DNA of 64,000 nt from Shewanella woodyi ATCC 51908 (GCF_000019525.1 NC_010506.1:5394001-5458000), one strand, 5' to 3'; counted from the first letter of the stretch, positions 1 through 8,443 are shown. Notes: generated by a model from the letters alone, not told the origin. Numbers and translations are program-made.

Positions 1-573
1 TAAATAACTGAGCAGGGAGTATTTTCCATATAAAAAACAGTAAAAATCTGCGCTAAAGCACACTTGAAAATTAATTAGAATCCATTAGATATAAAAACAA
101 TCTTTATCATAAAAAACAGAAACTTGAATTGCTCAACAGAGGATTTTTTAGATCTAAAAACTGTGATTTCACTTTCTTTAAAACAGCAAAAATGCACAAA
201 AGCGGCTATGGCAGCCACTCTCAAGTTCAGCGCTATAAGGTACAAAGTAAGGTGCCAGAAGGGTTTGCTCACCATAATCACAAAGAGGTAGTGCGATTAC
301 GGCTTATAAAATGGGGGTTACTGTTTTTAGTGGTTATATGGGAAATAGTAGGAAACATTGAGATGCTAGGGGTGGAAGATAGAAAGATAGGTAAAGAGAA
401 ATAGCCTGGACATCTAGGGTAAATTGAGTTGCAGGTGATCTTAAATATTATGCATCCCCCCTCTCCAGCCTTAACTAAAGCCTAAAGAGAGGGAATCTGC
501 TCCAACAACTATCGGTGTCTTAATTATTGGTGTCTTGATTATTTATTTTCGGTTAATGCTTTTTTGGTTAACA
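1..573. other. Intergenic region without a convincing gene
   Basis: I see no credible coding region here. The open frames at 75-281 and 129-404 overlap on opposite strands, resemble no family I know and lack ribosome sites. A CCCTCTC...GAGAGGG inverted repeat near 459-491 and a short direct repeat (ggtgtctt with flanks) near 514-538 lie just downstream of the methionine synthase gene on the minus strand. They may contribute to transcription termination. Confidence 0.5.
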
Positions 574-1602
574 CTAAGCCAAAAGTTCTTTGCGGACGAT
601 TGCAGCCCCAGCGCTTAGGGCATTTAGCTTATCTCTTGCCACTCGACGAGATAAAGGTGCCATACCACAGTTAGTGCAAGGGTAAAGCTTATCGGCATCG
701 ACAAACTCAAGTGCTTTTCGCAGGGTATTAGCGACCTCCTCTGGCGTTTCAATGGTATCGCTTGCCACATCAATAGCACCTACCATCACTTTTTTACCAC
801 GAATTAACTCAAGTAGCTCAATAGGCACATGGGAGTTATGACACTCTAACGAGATAATATCGATACTAGACTGTTGCAGTTTAGGAAAAACCTCTTCATA
901 TTGGCGCCACTCTGTGCCCAAGGTCTTTTTCCAATCGGTATTGGCTTTAATGCCATAGCCATAACAGATGTGTACCGCGGTTTCGCATTTAAGCCCCTCT
1001 ATTGCTCGCTCTAAACAGGCAATTCCCCAGTCGTTAACCTCATCAAAAAATACATTAAACGCAGGCTCATCAAACTGGATGATATCCACCCCAGCTGCTT
1101 CTAACTCTTTGGCTTCTTGATTAAGAATTTTGGCGAACTCCCAAGCGAGTTGCTCACGGCTTTGATAATGATCGTCATACAGCGTATCAATCATGGTCAT
1201 TGGACCTGGCAAAGCCCATTTAATCGGTTGCTTGGTTTGCTGACGTAAAAACTTAGCATCTTCAACAAAGACAGGCTTTTGACGAGAGATAGGCCCGACA
1301 ATCGTCGGTACGCTGGCGTCATAGCGATCACGGATCCTAACGGTTTTACGATTCTCAAAGTCGACACCACTTAAATGTTCAATAAAGGTTGTGACAAAGT
1401 GCTGCCGTGTTTGCTCGCCATCACTGACAATATCAACGCCAGATTGCTGCTGCTCTTGCAGCGACACACGCAGCGCATCGTGTTTGCCATCAATCAATGC
1501 CTCACCCTCTAATTTCCAAGGTGACCAAAGTGTTTCAGGTTGTGCCAGCCAAGAGGGCTTAGGCAAACTGCCTGCTGTAGAGGTAGGTAATAATGTTTTC
1601 AT
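574..1602 (-). CDS. mesD: Folate-independent core methionine synthase, MesD type
   Basis: A protein of about 342 residues matching only the C-terminal catalytic barrel of MetE. It would methylate homocysteine to methionine in the cytoplasm. The zinc-ligand set is visible: His and Cys in VHICYGYG (about residues 211 and 213), Glu in SLECH (about 253) and Cys in CTNCGMAP (about 312). There is no N-terminal folate-binding half. Core MetE proteins paired with a DUF1852 gene are the MesD family described among folate-independent methionine synthases; known MesD proteins need MesX and oxygen. The DUF1852 gene lies 28 bp upstream on the same strand, so the two are very probably one operon. I prefer the ATG at 1602 over an in-frame TTG six bases upstream. 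The natural methyl donor is unknown. Confidence 0.85.
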   Translation of the reverse strand: MKTLLPTSTAGSLPKPSWLAQPETLWSPWKLEGEALIDGKHDALRVSLQEQQQSGVDIVSDGEQTRQHFVTTFIEHLSGVDFENRKTVRIRDRYDASVPTIVGPISRQKPVFVEDAKFLRQQTKQPIKWALPGPMTMIDTLYDDHYQSREQLAWEFAKILNQEAKELEAAGVDIIQFDEPAFNVFFDEVNDWGIACLERAIEGLKCETAVHICYGYGIKANTDWKKTLGTEWRQYEEVFPKLQQSSIDIISLECHNSHVPIELLELIRGKKVMVGAIDVASDTIETPEEVANTLRKALEFVDADKLYPCTNCGMAPLSRRVARDKLNALSAGAAIVRKELLA

Positions 1603-1630
1603 AATCAATGCTGCTATATATTGGAGTTAA

Positions 1631-2608
1631 TTAAAGAGCGCAATTAGCAGACCAATGCTCAAGCACGCTCTGATATGGCTTAATAAAGTGCTCTTCAGCA
1701 AATTTGCCCTGCTCAATCGCCAACTGACCACGTTCAGCACGGTCATAAACAATTTGAGTGATTGAATGATCTTGGTTGTTCAAATTTGGTTGGTAACACT
1801 TACCCGCAACCGCATTGGCATTATAGATCTCAGGTCGGTAGACCTTCTGGAACGTCTCCATCGTACTAATGGTGCTTATCAGCTCAAGATTACTGTAGTC
1901 ATTAAGCAGATCACCAAAGAAATAGAAAGCCAAAGGCGCAACACTATTTGGTGGCATAAAGTAGCGCACCTGCAAGCCCATCTTTTTAAAGTATTGCTCT
2001 GTCAACGAAGATTCATTTGGTTGGTATTCGACACCCAAAACAGGGTGTTGATTTTCGGTGCGATAATAGGTTTTATTATCTGACACGCTTAAGCATATAA
2101 CCGGTAACTTTTTAAAGTGTTTTTTATAAGCATTCGAATTAACGAAATATTTAAAGAGCTTGCCATGTAGATCGCCAAAATCAGCTGGGATACTGAATTG
2201 TTGTTGGTCTTTATTATGATCCAACAACAAGATGCTAAAATCATAATCTCGAACATAAGAGGAGAAATTATTACCAACAATACCCTCAATACGTTCGTTG
2301 GTTTTATTATCAATAATATTAGTTTTCAATATTTCAATTGACGGAAAAGCCTCGCCATCACCTTCAACATCCATATCAACTGAGACGATTTCAAGCTCGA
2401 CCGAGTAACGGTCAGCAGCAGGGTTATCCCAATGGGCTAAGGCGTTAAAACTGTTATCTATCATCTTCAAAGCATTGCGCAAGTTCGCTTGACGGCTCTC
2501 GCCTCTAGCTAAGTTAGCAAAGTTGGTTGTGATACGTGTACTGTCTGAAGGGTGGTAATTTTCATCGAGACAAATGCTCTTAATTGTAAAAGTAAAATCG
2601 TTATTCAT
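1631..2608 (-). CDS. mesX: MesX-like DUF1852 protein, partner of the core methionine synthase
   Basis: A cytoplasmic protein of 325 residues with no signal peptide or membrane segment. It resembles the DUF1852 family in length and in its position immediately upstream of a core MetE gene. In the family, MesX is required for methionine synthesis by MesD, but its chemical role (methyl donor preparation or oxygen-dependent step) is not established. It starts at an ATG preceding NNDFTFTIKS and ends 28 bp before mesD. The upstream intergenic region is shared with a divergent transporter gene and carries a perfect inverted repeat that could control both directions. Confidence 0.8.
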   Translation of the reverse strand: MNNDFTFTIKSICLDENYHPSDSTRITTNFANLARGESRQANLRNALKMIDNSFNALAHWDNPAADRYSVELEIVSVDMDVEGDGEAFPSIEILKTNIIDNKTNERIEGIVGNNFSSYVRDYDFSILLLDHNKDQQQFSIPADFGDLHGKLFKYFVNSNAYKKHFKKLPVICLSVSDNKTYYRTENQHPVLGVEYQPNESSLTEQYFKKMGLQVRYFMPPNSVAPLAFYFFGDLLNDYSNLELISTISTMETFQKVYRPEIYNANAVAGKCYQPNLNNQDHSITQIVYDRAERGQLAIEQGKFAEEHFIKPYQSVLEHWSANCAL

Positions 2609-2760
2609 CGTGATCGGGTATCCCTATATCCTTTACTATTTCTCAGTCAGTTGTCTCACTGGCATTACTGATGTGCGCCTATCATTTCATCTAGCGCCAA
2701 CATCTGAGTGTTAGTTATACCGAGTCCCTACCAAGATTAATAACGCTTTAAATTCACCTG

Positions 2761-2783
2761 CAACATGAGGGATATTCATGTTG
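2761..2783. promoter_or_regulatory. Perfect inverted repeat between mesX and the TSUP gene (candidate operator)
   Basis: CAACATGA, a 7-base spacer, then TCATGTTG: both 8-base arms match perfectly. It lies about 150 bp upstream of each of the two divergent starts, as an operator for a dimeric regulator would. I cannot assign a regulator; the sequence is not a clear MetJ array (AGACGTCT) or MetR site. Confidence 0.45.
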
Positions 2784-2914
2784 TATTACTTTGAAAATCA
2801 AAGCCGGAGTCAGTTATATTAGCTGGCCTGATGCGTTCACAATTTAATTTAGCTTAATACCTATTTGATTCATATCGCGTCATCATCCGCAAGTTATATT
2901 AAGAGATAAATTAA

Positions 2915-3727
2915 ATGAGTGAATTGCTGTTATTGATTTTATACTGCGCACTGCTAGGCAGCATCGTAGGTTTTTTGGCTGGCCTGTTAGGCATTGGCGG
3001 CGGACTCATTATTGTCCCAGTGCTAAGTGCTATTTTACTTCACTTTGAGGTGTTACCACCTGAACAAGTCGTCGTTGCAGCCATTGCCACCTCATTAGCG
3101 TCGATACTTTTTACCTCTACATCTTCGGCAATAGCACATCATAAAAATGGCAATGTACCATGGGAAATCGCCCCTTGGATCATGACCGGAGTCGGCCTAG
3201 GCGCGCTTATTAGTGGTTTTATGGCGGCACTTTTACCCGAGCAGATTGTTCGCTTAGTGTTTGCGGTATGCGTGCTACTGATTGCGCTAAAGATGTTTTA
3301 CAGCAGTACTAAAACTGACACCGCAACAACACGTAAAATGCCCAATAAAGGCCTGCTCACCCTTTTCACCACGATTACAGGCGGCTTATCTGCCATGATA
3401 GGCATTGGTGGCGGCGCACTCTTGGTGCCCTTGTTAACGTATTTCTCAATCGATATGAAAAAAGCCATTGGCTGCGCGTCAGCCTGCGGCATTGTTATCG
3501 CACTCTTTGGTTCAATTGGTTATATCAGCTCTGGCAGCGCGCATTTCTCACTAGCAGATGGCTTTGCAGGATTTGTCTATTTACCGGCGTTATTAGGCAT
3601 AGTGTGCACCTCTTGGTTTACCGCGCCATTAGGTGCTAAAGCCACCGCGCATTTACCCGTGCCATTAATCAAAAAGATCTTCGCTGGATTATTACTAGCC
3701 ATCGCCGTCAACATGTATTTTGGCTAA
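2915..3727 (+). CDS. TSUP (TauE/SafE) family membrane anion exporter
   Basis: A 270-residue integral membrane protein with about eight hydrophobic segments. The family's duplicated glycine-rich motif is visible: LLGIGGGLIIVPVL near residue 25 and IGIGGGALLVPLL near residue 162, one in each half. Family members move sulfite, sulfonates or other organic anions across the inner membrane; the substrate here is unknown. It is divergent from mesX/mesD and shares the promoter region, which hints at a link with sulfur metabolism, but this is inference. A long cytoplasmic loop near residues 125-140 separates the halves. Confidence 0.85.
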   Translation: MSELLLLILYCALLGSIVGFLAGLLGIGGGLIIVPVLSAILLHFEVLPPEQVVVAAIATSLASILFTSTSSAIAHHKNGNVPWEIAPWIMTGVGLGALISGFMAALLPEQIVRLVFAVCVLLIALKMFYSSTKTDTATTRKMPNKGLLTLFTTITGGLSAMIGIGGGALLVPLLTYFSIDMKKAIGCASACGIVIALFGSIGYISSGSAHFSLADGFAGFVYLPALLGIVCTSWFTAPLGAKATAHLPVPLIKKIFAGLLLAIAVNMYFG

Positions 3728-4202
3728 GGCTTTCTTAGGTGATAATCAGACAAGCTTGCCTGATAACCCTGTGCTACCAGTGAACACCTCTCGCTAGCAG
3801 CCTGCTTTGCAAGCTTCGTATAATCTTTAACATCGTAAGCATTATGTAAGGTGCTTTTTGCCTTATGACTCCATTAGGTTCGATATTGGCTTATCAATTT
3901 CGCCAGCTTCTGCCGTCAGTAGGGAATAAGTTCTGATATCCCCTTTCCGCTGAGCAAGCATTGCTTGCTCAAGCTTGGCAAAATACTGCTTTTTAAGTTT
4001 CTTAGCGGGATCTCGTTTAAATATTGAAAACACAGGCTATCTCCATTCACTCTGTCGTTTGGTATATTGCTTAGACTATCGCTTAGGTTGTCCGATTAGA
4101 CTGGCGATTGCTAAAACACTTACCGGACGATTGACTTTATGGATAGCTATACGTTGAAAAGACAGAAAAGGATTTACTGAATAATTAATTAGTCAAATTT
4201 GT
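3728..4202. other. Decayed-looking intergenic region
   Basis: No convincing gene. The region has a perfect hairpin (TGAGCAAGCA, one base, TGCTTGCTCA) at 3951-3971 and shorter repeated CAAGCTTG fragments. A 60-codon open frame at 3975-4157 has no recognisable content. It may be a remnant of an older gene or repeat next to the mobile island that begins at about 4.2 kb. Confidence 0.4.
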
Positions 4203-4203
4203 T

Positions 4204-4441
4204 AAACCAGCCATGATTAATCAACACACATAAGGCACATCGAACTACTCTACTACAACAGTGGTAATACGACTTTTGCTAAATAGAGTTCCAAATTCAT
4301 GAGTGTAATTATGGAATTAGATTACAAGGAGCGGCATAACCACCTCCTACTTCTACCAATAACTAAAGCTTAGTAGGAGGAGCCACGTTCAACCTATAAA
4401 TGCACCATTTATTGTAGGTGGCCTGATTTATTTTGTTGGGG
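4204..4441. mobile_element. RAYT-less REP element (candidate non-autonomous derivative)
   Basis: The left end (4204-4252) resembles the left end of the RAYT element at 6738: both read close to CCAGCCAT-ATTAATCAA, followed by a CTCTACT block. The right end (4399-4435, minus orientation) resembles the sequence right of the RAYT gene at 8059-8093, sharing ATTTATTG-gGTGGCCTGATT. Between them lies a copy of the REP hairpin (4343-4380). The transposase gene is absent. This looks like an internally deleted copy mobilised in trans, by analogy with MITEs. It abuts the integron cassette that ends at 4502. Confidence 0.55.
4343..4380. repeat. REP-like hairpin, copy 1
   Basis: Imperfect palindrome with arms CCTCCTACT and AGTAGGAGG. 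The interior ends in AATAACTAAAGCTT, which is also found in the copies at 7942-7978 and 8116-8152 beside the RAYT gene. Confidence 0.7.
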
Positions 4442-4495
4442 GATAGCGTGGGAAGCGCCAAAAGCTAAAATTAACTATTGACGCCATAGCCTCTT

Positions 4496-4947
4496 GTTAT
4501 ACGTTTTTGTACCAGTTCAACAATTTAATTGCTGACAAAGCCTCACTACTTACCTTCAAATGTTTAAATGATGCTTCGTTTTCAGCAGCATTGCCAGACA
4601 TTCGAAATCGCTCGTTTAGCAGCAGTACTAGCTCCTCAGACATTGCTCTCAACTCGTTTTCAGATGCATTTTCTAGACGCAATTTGTTCTTTAGCACTAG
4701 CGCCTGTAGGAAAGAACCACATGTTGCTCTTTTGTTTTGAAATGACGCTTTTTGCCATTCAAGTCCATTCGTCAACTGCAAGGTCCCGCCAACCTGCCAA
4801 TTTCCTGCATCTAGGTTTACTGCTTTTTCATTAGAGATGGTGAGAGCTAACTCTTCAAATTGAACGCTTTCTTTTGAGCAGCTAGCTATCAACAGTGTGA
4901 GAAATAATATTCTAAAATTCATAGTCAATCCTTTGAAAATGTATAAC
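4496..4947 (-). mobile_element. Integron gene cassette carrying the lipoprotein gene
   Basis: The cassette starts on the minus strand at GTTATAC (4941-4947). The attC right after its gene starts with GTATAAC (4496-4502). These two 7-mers are exact reverse complements, as expected of the R' and R'' boxes of one excised cassette. The remainder of this attC seems cut off by the REP element on its left, because no matching R' box follows at the expected distance. Confidence 0.65.
4497..4922 (-). CDS. Small predicted lipoprotein (integron cassette gene)
   Basis: About 141 residues starting MNFRILFLTLLIASCSKES: a short charged start, a hydrophobic core and a lipobox LIASC, so probably a lipoprotein. 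I chose the ATG at 4922 because AAAGGA lies just upstream; a longer frame reading through to 4967 would lack a signal peptide start. No family is recognised. The body is mostly helical and charged, with one Cys (RATCGSF). The stop codon lies inside the attC start box, as is common for cassette genes. The gene follows the acetyltransferase cassette in the same orientation. Confidence 0.65.
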   Translation of the reverse strand: MNFRILFLTLLIASCSKESVQFEELALTISNEKAVNLDAGNWQVGGTLQLTNGLEWQKASFQNKRATCGSFLQALVLKNKLRLENASENELRAMSEELVLLLNERFRMSGNAAENEASFKHLKVSSEALSAIKLLNWYKNV

Positions 4948-5040
4948 GCTCCACTCAGCGGGAGCAACTTGGTTAGCTAAAGTTCGCGAGGTTCGAGCGC
5001 AGCCAACTGTTTTTTGTGCGCGTTTACAGCCTTGTTAGGA
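4941..5040 (-). other. attC site of the acetyltransferase cassette
   Basis: A 100-base segment on the minus strand from TCCTAAC (5034-5040) to GTTATAC (4941-4947). It separates two unrelated co-oriented genes, contains inner complementary segments (GTTGGCTG against GCTAACC), and overlaps the upstream gene's stop codon. The attC call rests on this layout and on the perfect R'/R'' match of the next cassette; stem pairing is weaker than in the other attC sites of this window. Confidence 0.6.
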
Positions 5041-5472
5041 ATTGTATACCATTTCGTACTCACAGTTAGTTGAACTTGTAACACTAAAACCTAACCTCTC
5101 ATAAAGGCTTTTTGCAGGATTACTCTTTAAAACACTTAAGCCTACAGATAAATCATTGGTTAGAGCTTGCTGACACAAATCGAGTATGATTTTACTCCCA
5201 ATACCCAAACCTTGGTAATTAGGATGTATCTGAACTTGATAGATATACCACTGCGAATTACTGGCGGTATAACTCGCCTTAAACAAACCTGCTTTAACTC
5301 CATTTACAAGTATAATCTTGGCATCAGAAAAATTAAACTTGATACGAAAGAGGTGCTCTTTATCACTAATATCAACACCGTTCTGCGATAAATAATCATC
5401 CATAGTTAGACGGCGTAATTGCAATAAATATTCTAAATCGCTTTCTTTTGCTTTGCGCAAAGTGTAACCCAT
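5035..5472 (-). CDS. GNAT-family N-acetyltransferase (integron cassette gene)
   Basis: 145 residues with the GNAT fold signature. The central acetyl-CoA binding loop is HPNYQGLGIGSKII (family motif R/QxxGxG/A) near residue 95, and the C-terminal element SLYERLGFSVTSSTNCEYEMVY is typical. It would transfer an acetyl group from acetyl-CoA to an unknown amine. The stop codon TAA lies within the attC start box. The expected cassette start box GTTAGGA is present only as a degenerate ATTAGGC (5504-5510), right where the RAYT-associated repeat begins, so the upstream junction is probably damaged. Confidence 0.8.
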   Translation of the reverse strand: MGYTLRKAKESDLEYLLQLRRLTMDDYLSQNGVDISDKEHLFRIKFNFSDAKIILVNGVKAGLFKASYTASNSQWYIYQVQIHPNYQGLGIGSKIILDLCQQALTNDLSVGLSVLKSNPAKSLYERLGFSVTSSTNCEYEMVYNS

Positions 5473-5527
5473 AAGGAACCAATGCCTCCGTGCTAGTTTA
5501 GATGCCTAATGAATTTATAAAATTTAT

Positions 5528-5760
5528 AAAGCCAGCCACAATAAATCAATAACATATCGCTACCTTAGCAAGCTTTCAACTTAGACTGTCATTGAAGCGG
5601 TCAACTTGCTGACACCACTGCAACTTAACCTGCTTACGAATGATAAATAGGGCTATTTCATACGAAAATACTGAACGATGGACAGAGCTGGTTAACTCAT
5701 GTTATCCAAGAGGATTGAGCAGAGTGAAAGTAGTTTTCAATAAAGCAAGCCTGAAATAAA
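5528..5760. repeat. Solo left end of the RAYT-associated element
   Basis: Starts with AAAGCCAGCCACAATAAATC, close to the left ends at 4204, 5763 and 6741. No gene or REP hairpin follows before the next copy begins near 5763. It is probably a remnant of an earlier insertion. Confidence 0.45.
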
Positions 5761-5762
5761 GC

Positions 5763-6731
5763 AAGCCAGTCATAATTAATCAATAACATAGGGGCTCTAC
5801 TGTAGATGTCAATGTTCTAGCGACCATGAAAACTTGTCATATCTTCTGAAGCAGGCTTTGAGGCTGATATTTGATTGAAAGTAGCGACTTTCAGTGGTGA
5901 AATGATGAAATCTGAATGTGAAGAACTAACCCACGCTATTTGTCATGGGTTATTTAATGGGTGAGGTTATTTTTAAGCGTTAATCAGCTTGAAAGTGCAG
6001 ACAACTTTTTGAGAAATGCCGTCGACGTTTTTGAAGATGCTCACAATAGCGAGTTAACGATTGTGTTTCCCCTACTGGGCCGTGAAACAGTTCGCCAAAC
6101 TCTGAGGTCAGTTTTATCCAGTTGTCTGATGAAATATTCAACTTCATCAGTATCTTTGTGCTCTTAGCAGAGATAGAACCTCTCTTGTCATCACGGATAA
6201 TTCTACCGGTTTCATCAACTAACTCTAGGTAATCCTTCAGTGCGAAGTTTATTCCCTTGGGCTGATTGAGCCGCTCATCTCCAATAAAAGGGAGTAGCTT
6301 ACTGGGTTGCTCTCCTTTCAACGCAGCATTAACTCTAAGTTGTATACTGGTGTGGTCTGAATTCTCAAGTGTATCAACCATTTTGGCTCGAATAGGGTTG
6401 AGTTCAACATAGGCCATACAGGCCAGCACCGCCGCTTCATCAAGCAAGGCTTGACTCTTAAATCGTCCTTCCCAGAAATGGCCTGTGCAATTATCTTCGA
6501 TATTAGCTTTTCTTGCTATCGGCTCATTAAGGCACCGCATAAACCAACTGATATCACACAATCTTGAGCGGTAAGTGGCAATAAGGTGTTTTAATTTAGC
6601 CACTTGATACTCTTCTATCACTTCACCTTTTACAAACTTTTGGCCCAACCCTGTGCCGTTAAAGCATCGGTGCCACTGCTCAACAACCTCTCTGTCACTC
6701 CAATTGTTCGCTGACTCAATATCAATCCTCA
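5763..6731. repeat. Truncated tandem copy of the RAYT element (period 978 bp)
   Basis: Positions 5763-6731 match 6741-7709 with a constant offset of 978 bases. The coding part is nearly identical, while the non-coding left 215 bases differ at roughly one base in nine. The copy ends abruptly at 6731 in the middle of the transposase gene and is followed by the left end of the complete copy. Confidence 0.85.
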
Positions 6732-6732
6732 A
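5980..6732 (-). pseudogene. RAYT transposase, 5'-truncated copy
   Basis: Corresponds to residues 76-325 of the complete RAYT gene next to it, with only a few amino acid differences (for example GLGQKF against GLSQKF, CLHFQAD against CQHFQAD). The first 75 residues are missing, including the HLH metal-binding motif needed for catalysis. The only possible start is a TTG that is really an internal Leu codon. It keeps the YVELNPIRA segment that holds the presumed catalytic tyrosine. Not expected to be active alone. Confidence 0.85.
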
Positions 6733-6957
6733 AGTAAATCAAGCCAGCCATTATTAATCAATAACATAACTGCTCTACTGTAGATATTCAATGCTCTAGA
6801 TAGCATGAAAGCTTATCGAATCTTCTGAAGCAGGCTTTGAGGCTGATATATGATTGAAAGTAGAACTTTCAGTGGTGAAATGATGAAATTTGAATGTGAA
6901 GAACCACCTCACGCTATTTGTCATGGGTTATTGAATGGGTGAGGTTATTTTTAAGCG

Positions 6958-7935
6958 TTAATCTGCTTGAAAGTGCTGGCAGCTTTTTGAGAAGTGCCGT
7001 CGACGTTTTTGAAGATGCTCACAATAGCGAGTTAACGATTGTGTTTCCCCTACTGGGCCGTGAAACAGTTCGCCAAACTCTGAGGTCAGTTTTATCCAGT
7101 TGTCTGATGAAATATTCAACTTCATCAGTATCTTTGTGCTCTTAGCAGAGATAGAACCTCTCTTGTCATCACGGATAATTCTACCGGTTTCATCAACTAA
7201 CTCTAGGTAATCCTTCAGTGCGAAGTTTATTCCCTTGGGCTGATTGAGCCGCTCATCTCCAATAAAAGGGAGTAGCTTACTGGGTTGCTCTCCTTTCAAC
7301 GCAGCATTAACTCTAAGTTGTATACTGGTGTGGTCTGAATTCTCAAGTGTATCAACCATTTTGGCTCGAATAGGGTTGAGTTCAACATAGGCCATACAGG
7401 CCAGCACCGCCGCTTCATCAAGCAAGGCTTGACTCTTAAATCGTCCTTCCCAGAAATGGCCTGTGCAATTATCTTCGATATTGGCTTTTCTTGCTATCGG
7501 CTCATTAAGGCACCGCATAAACCAACTGATATCACACAATCTTGAGCGGTAAGTGGCAATAAGGTGTTTTAATTTAGCCACTTGATACTCTTCTATCACT
7601 TCACCTTTTACAAACTTTTGGCTCAACCCTGTGCCGTTAAAGCATCGGTGCCACTGCTCAACAACCTCTCTGTCACTCCAATTGTTCGCTGACTCAATAT
7701 CAATCCTCAATACCAGATGCAAATGGTTACTCATCACCGCGTAGGCTGCTACATCTATTGCAAAAATATCAGCAAGACTGAGTATCTGTTCTTCTATCCA
7801 TTCACGCCTATGTTCGTAAGATTTCCCAGTATAATCATCAACTCCCGTTAGGAAGGCGCGACGAACTGTTCTACTCCATGCATGGTAATAGGGAGTGTCT
7901 TCAATACTGATCTGGGTTCTTCTGGGACGAGGCAT
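6958..7935 (-). CDS. REP-associated tyrosine transposase (RAYT, IS200-like Y1 family)
   Basis: 325 residues. The N-terminal half has the Y1 transposase fold with the HUH motif SNHLHLVL (His71 and His73). AYVELNPIRA (family form xYxxxNPVRA), near residue 170, carries the likely nucleophilic tyrosine. The C-terminal third is an extra helical, basic domain found in the longer marine RAYTs. RAYTs cut and join single strands at REP hairpins. The Shine-Dalgarno TAGGAG is formed by one arm of the REP hairpin immediately upstream of the ATG, so hairpin folding could hide it. A truncated near-identical copy lies directly downstream. Confidence 0.85.
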   Translation of the reverse strand: MPRPRRTQISIEDTPYYHAWSRTVRRAFLTGVDDYTGKSYEHRREWIEEQILSLADIFAIDVAAYAVMSNHLHLVLRIDIESANNWSDREVVEQWHRCFNGTGLSQKFVKGEVIEEYQVAKLKHLIATYRSRLCDISWFMRCLNEPIARKANIEDNCTGHFWEGRFKSQALLDEAAVLACMAYVELNPIRAKMVDTLENSDHTSIQLRVNAALKGEQPSKLLPFIGDERLNQPKGINFALKDYLELVDETGRIIRDDKRGSISAKSTKILMKLNISSDNWIKLTSEFGELFHGPVGETQSLTRYCEHLQKRRRHFSKSCQHFQAD

Positions 7936-7941
7936 GGTTAA

Positions 7942-7978
7942 CTCCTACTGATTACCGATAACTAAAGCTTAGTAGGAG
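7942..7978. repeat. REP-like hairpin, copy 2, overlapping the RAYT ribosome site
   Basis: Arms CTCCTACT (7942-7949) and AGTAGGAG (7971-7978). On the minus strand the arm next to the gene supplies the TAGGAG ribosome site seven bases from the RAYT start. Confidence 0.75.
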
Positions 7979-8098
7979 GGGTGGCATTTACGCAATTAAC
8001 TATGCCTGTCCATAATTATTTTTCCTACCAATAACCAAATTTTAGTAAAAGGATGAAAAATGCATCATTTATTGTGGGTGGCCTGATTTATTTTCCTG

Positions 8099-8196
8099 GG
8101 ACGAGGCATGGTTAACTCCTACTTTTTACCGATAACTAAAGCTTAGTAGGAGGTGTGGAATTTACGCAATTAACTATGCCTGTCCATAATTATTAG
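8099..8196. repeat. Second copy of the RAYT 5' flank with REP hairpin
   Basis: Direct repeat of 7924-8022, including the first codons of the RAYT (MPRPR), its ribosome site and the REP hairpin (8116-8152). After MPRPR the frame diverges and stops quickly, so this is the remnant of another RAYT 5' end. A degraded REP fragment lies between the two copies at about 8027-8055. Confidence 0.7.
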
Positions 8197-8313
8197 GATT
8201 CGTGATTGCAGCCAAAAGCCTACTACACATTGCAGAGCAGCAAAAAGTAGCGCAAAAAAGCCAAGATCTGACCAGCCCAACAACGTGCCAATCGTATTTA
8301 CACCATTTTCCAT
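8170..8313 (-). pseudogene. Truncated cassette gene for a small membrane protein
   Basis: An open frame starting at ATG 8313 reads MENGVNTIGT and then a long hydrophobic stretch (about residues 16-42), just after a new cassette boundary at GTTATCC (8339-8345). Its 3' part runs into the RAYT flank repeat at about 8196, so the original C-terminus and attC are lost. The spacing from the cassette boundary is normal for a cassette gene. No family can be assigned. Confidence 0.45.
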
Positions 8314-8338
8314 TTAATTTCTCACAATTTAATAATAT

Positions 8339-8443
8339 GGATAACGCCTGCAATAAGGTGTGCCTAACCGAAACAGCAAAGCGCACTGAACTTCGAACCA
8401 AAACCGCCGAGTGTAACGCATCACCTTGATTGCTTTGTTACAT
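8339..8443 (-). other. attC site of the HEPN cassette
   Basis: 105 bases on the minus strand from R'' ATGTAAC (8437-8443) to R' GTTATCC (8339-8345). The inner boxes GCAATCAAGGTG and CACCTTATTGC pair except for one extra C, the extrahelical base typical of attC. The R'' box is the exact reverse complement of GTTACAT at the start of the same cassette (9051-9057). Confidence 0.85.

Larger units (their letters stand above)
6738..8095. mobile_element. Complete RAYT/REP element
   Basis: The left end (6738-6780) and the sequence right of the gene (8059-8093, read on the minus strand) are related inverted ends of the AAATCA-GCCA-CCA type. They enclose the RAYT gene and the REP hairpin at 7942-7978. 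RAYTs are single-strand HUH/Y1 transposases that act on REP hairpins. The element sits between integron cassettes and probably interrupted one array. Confidence 0.55.

Noticed and set aside
129..404. 91-codon plus-strand open frame
   Set aside because: Overlaps an opposite open frame, no family resemblance, and composition looks non-coding.
3975..4157. 60-codon plus-strand open frame
   Set aside because: No ribosome site, no recognisable protein features, lies in decayed sequence.
8202..8429. Plus-strand open frame of 75 codons
   Set aside because: Runs antisense through an attC and a truncated cassette gene; attC sites often give chance open frames.
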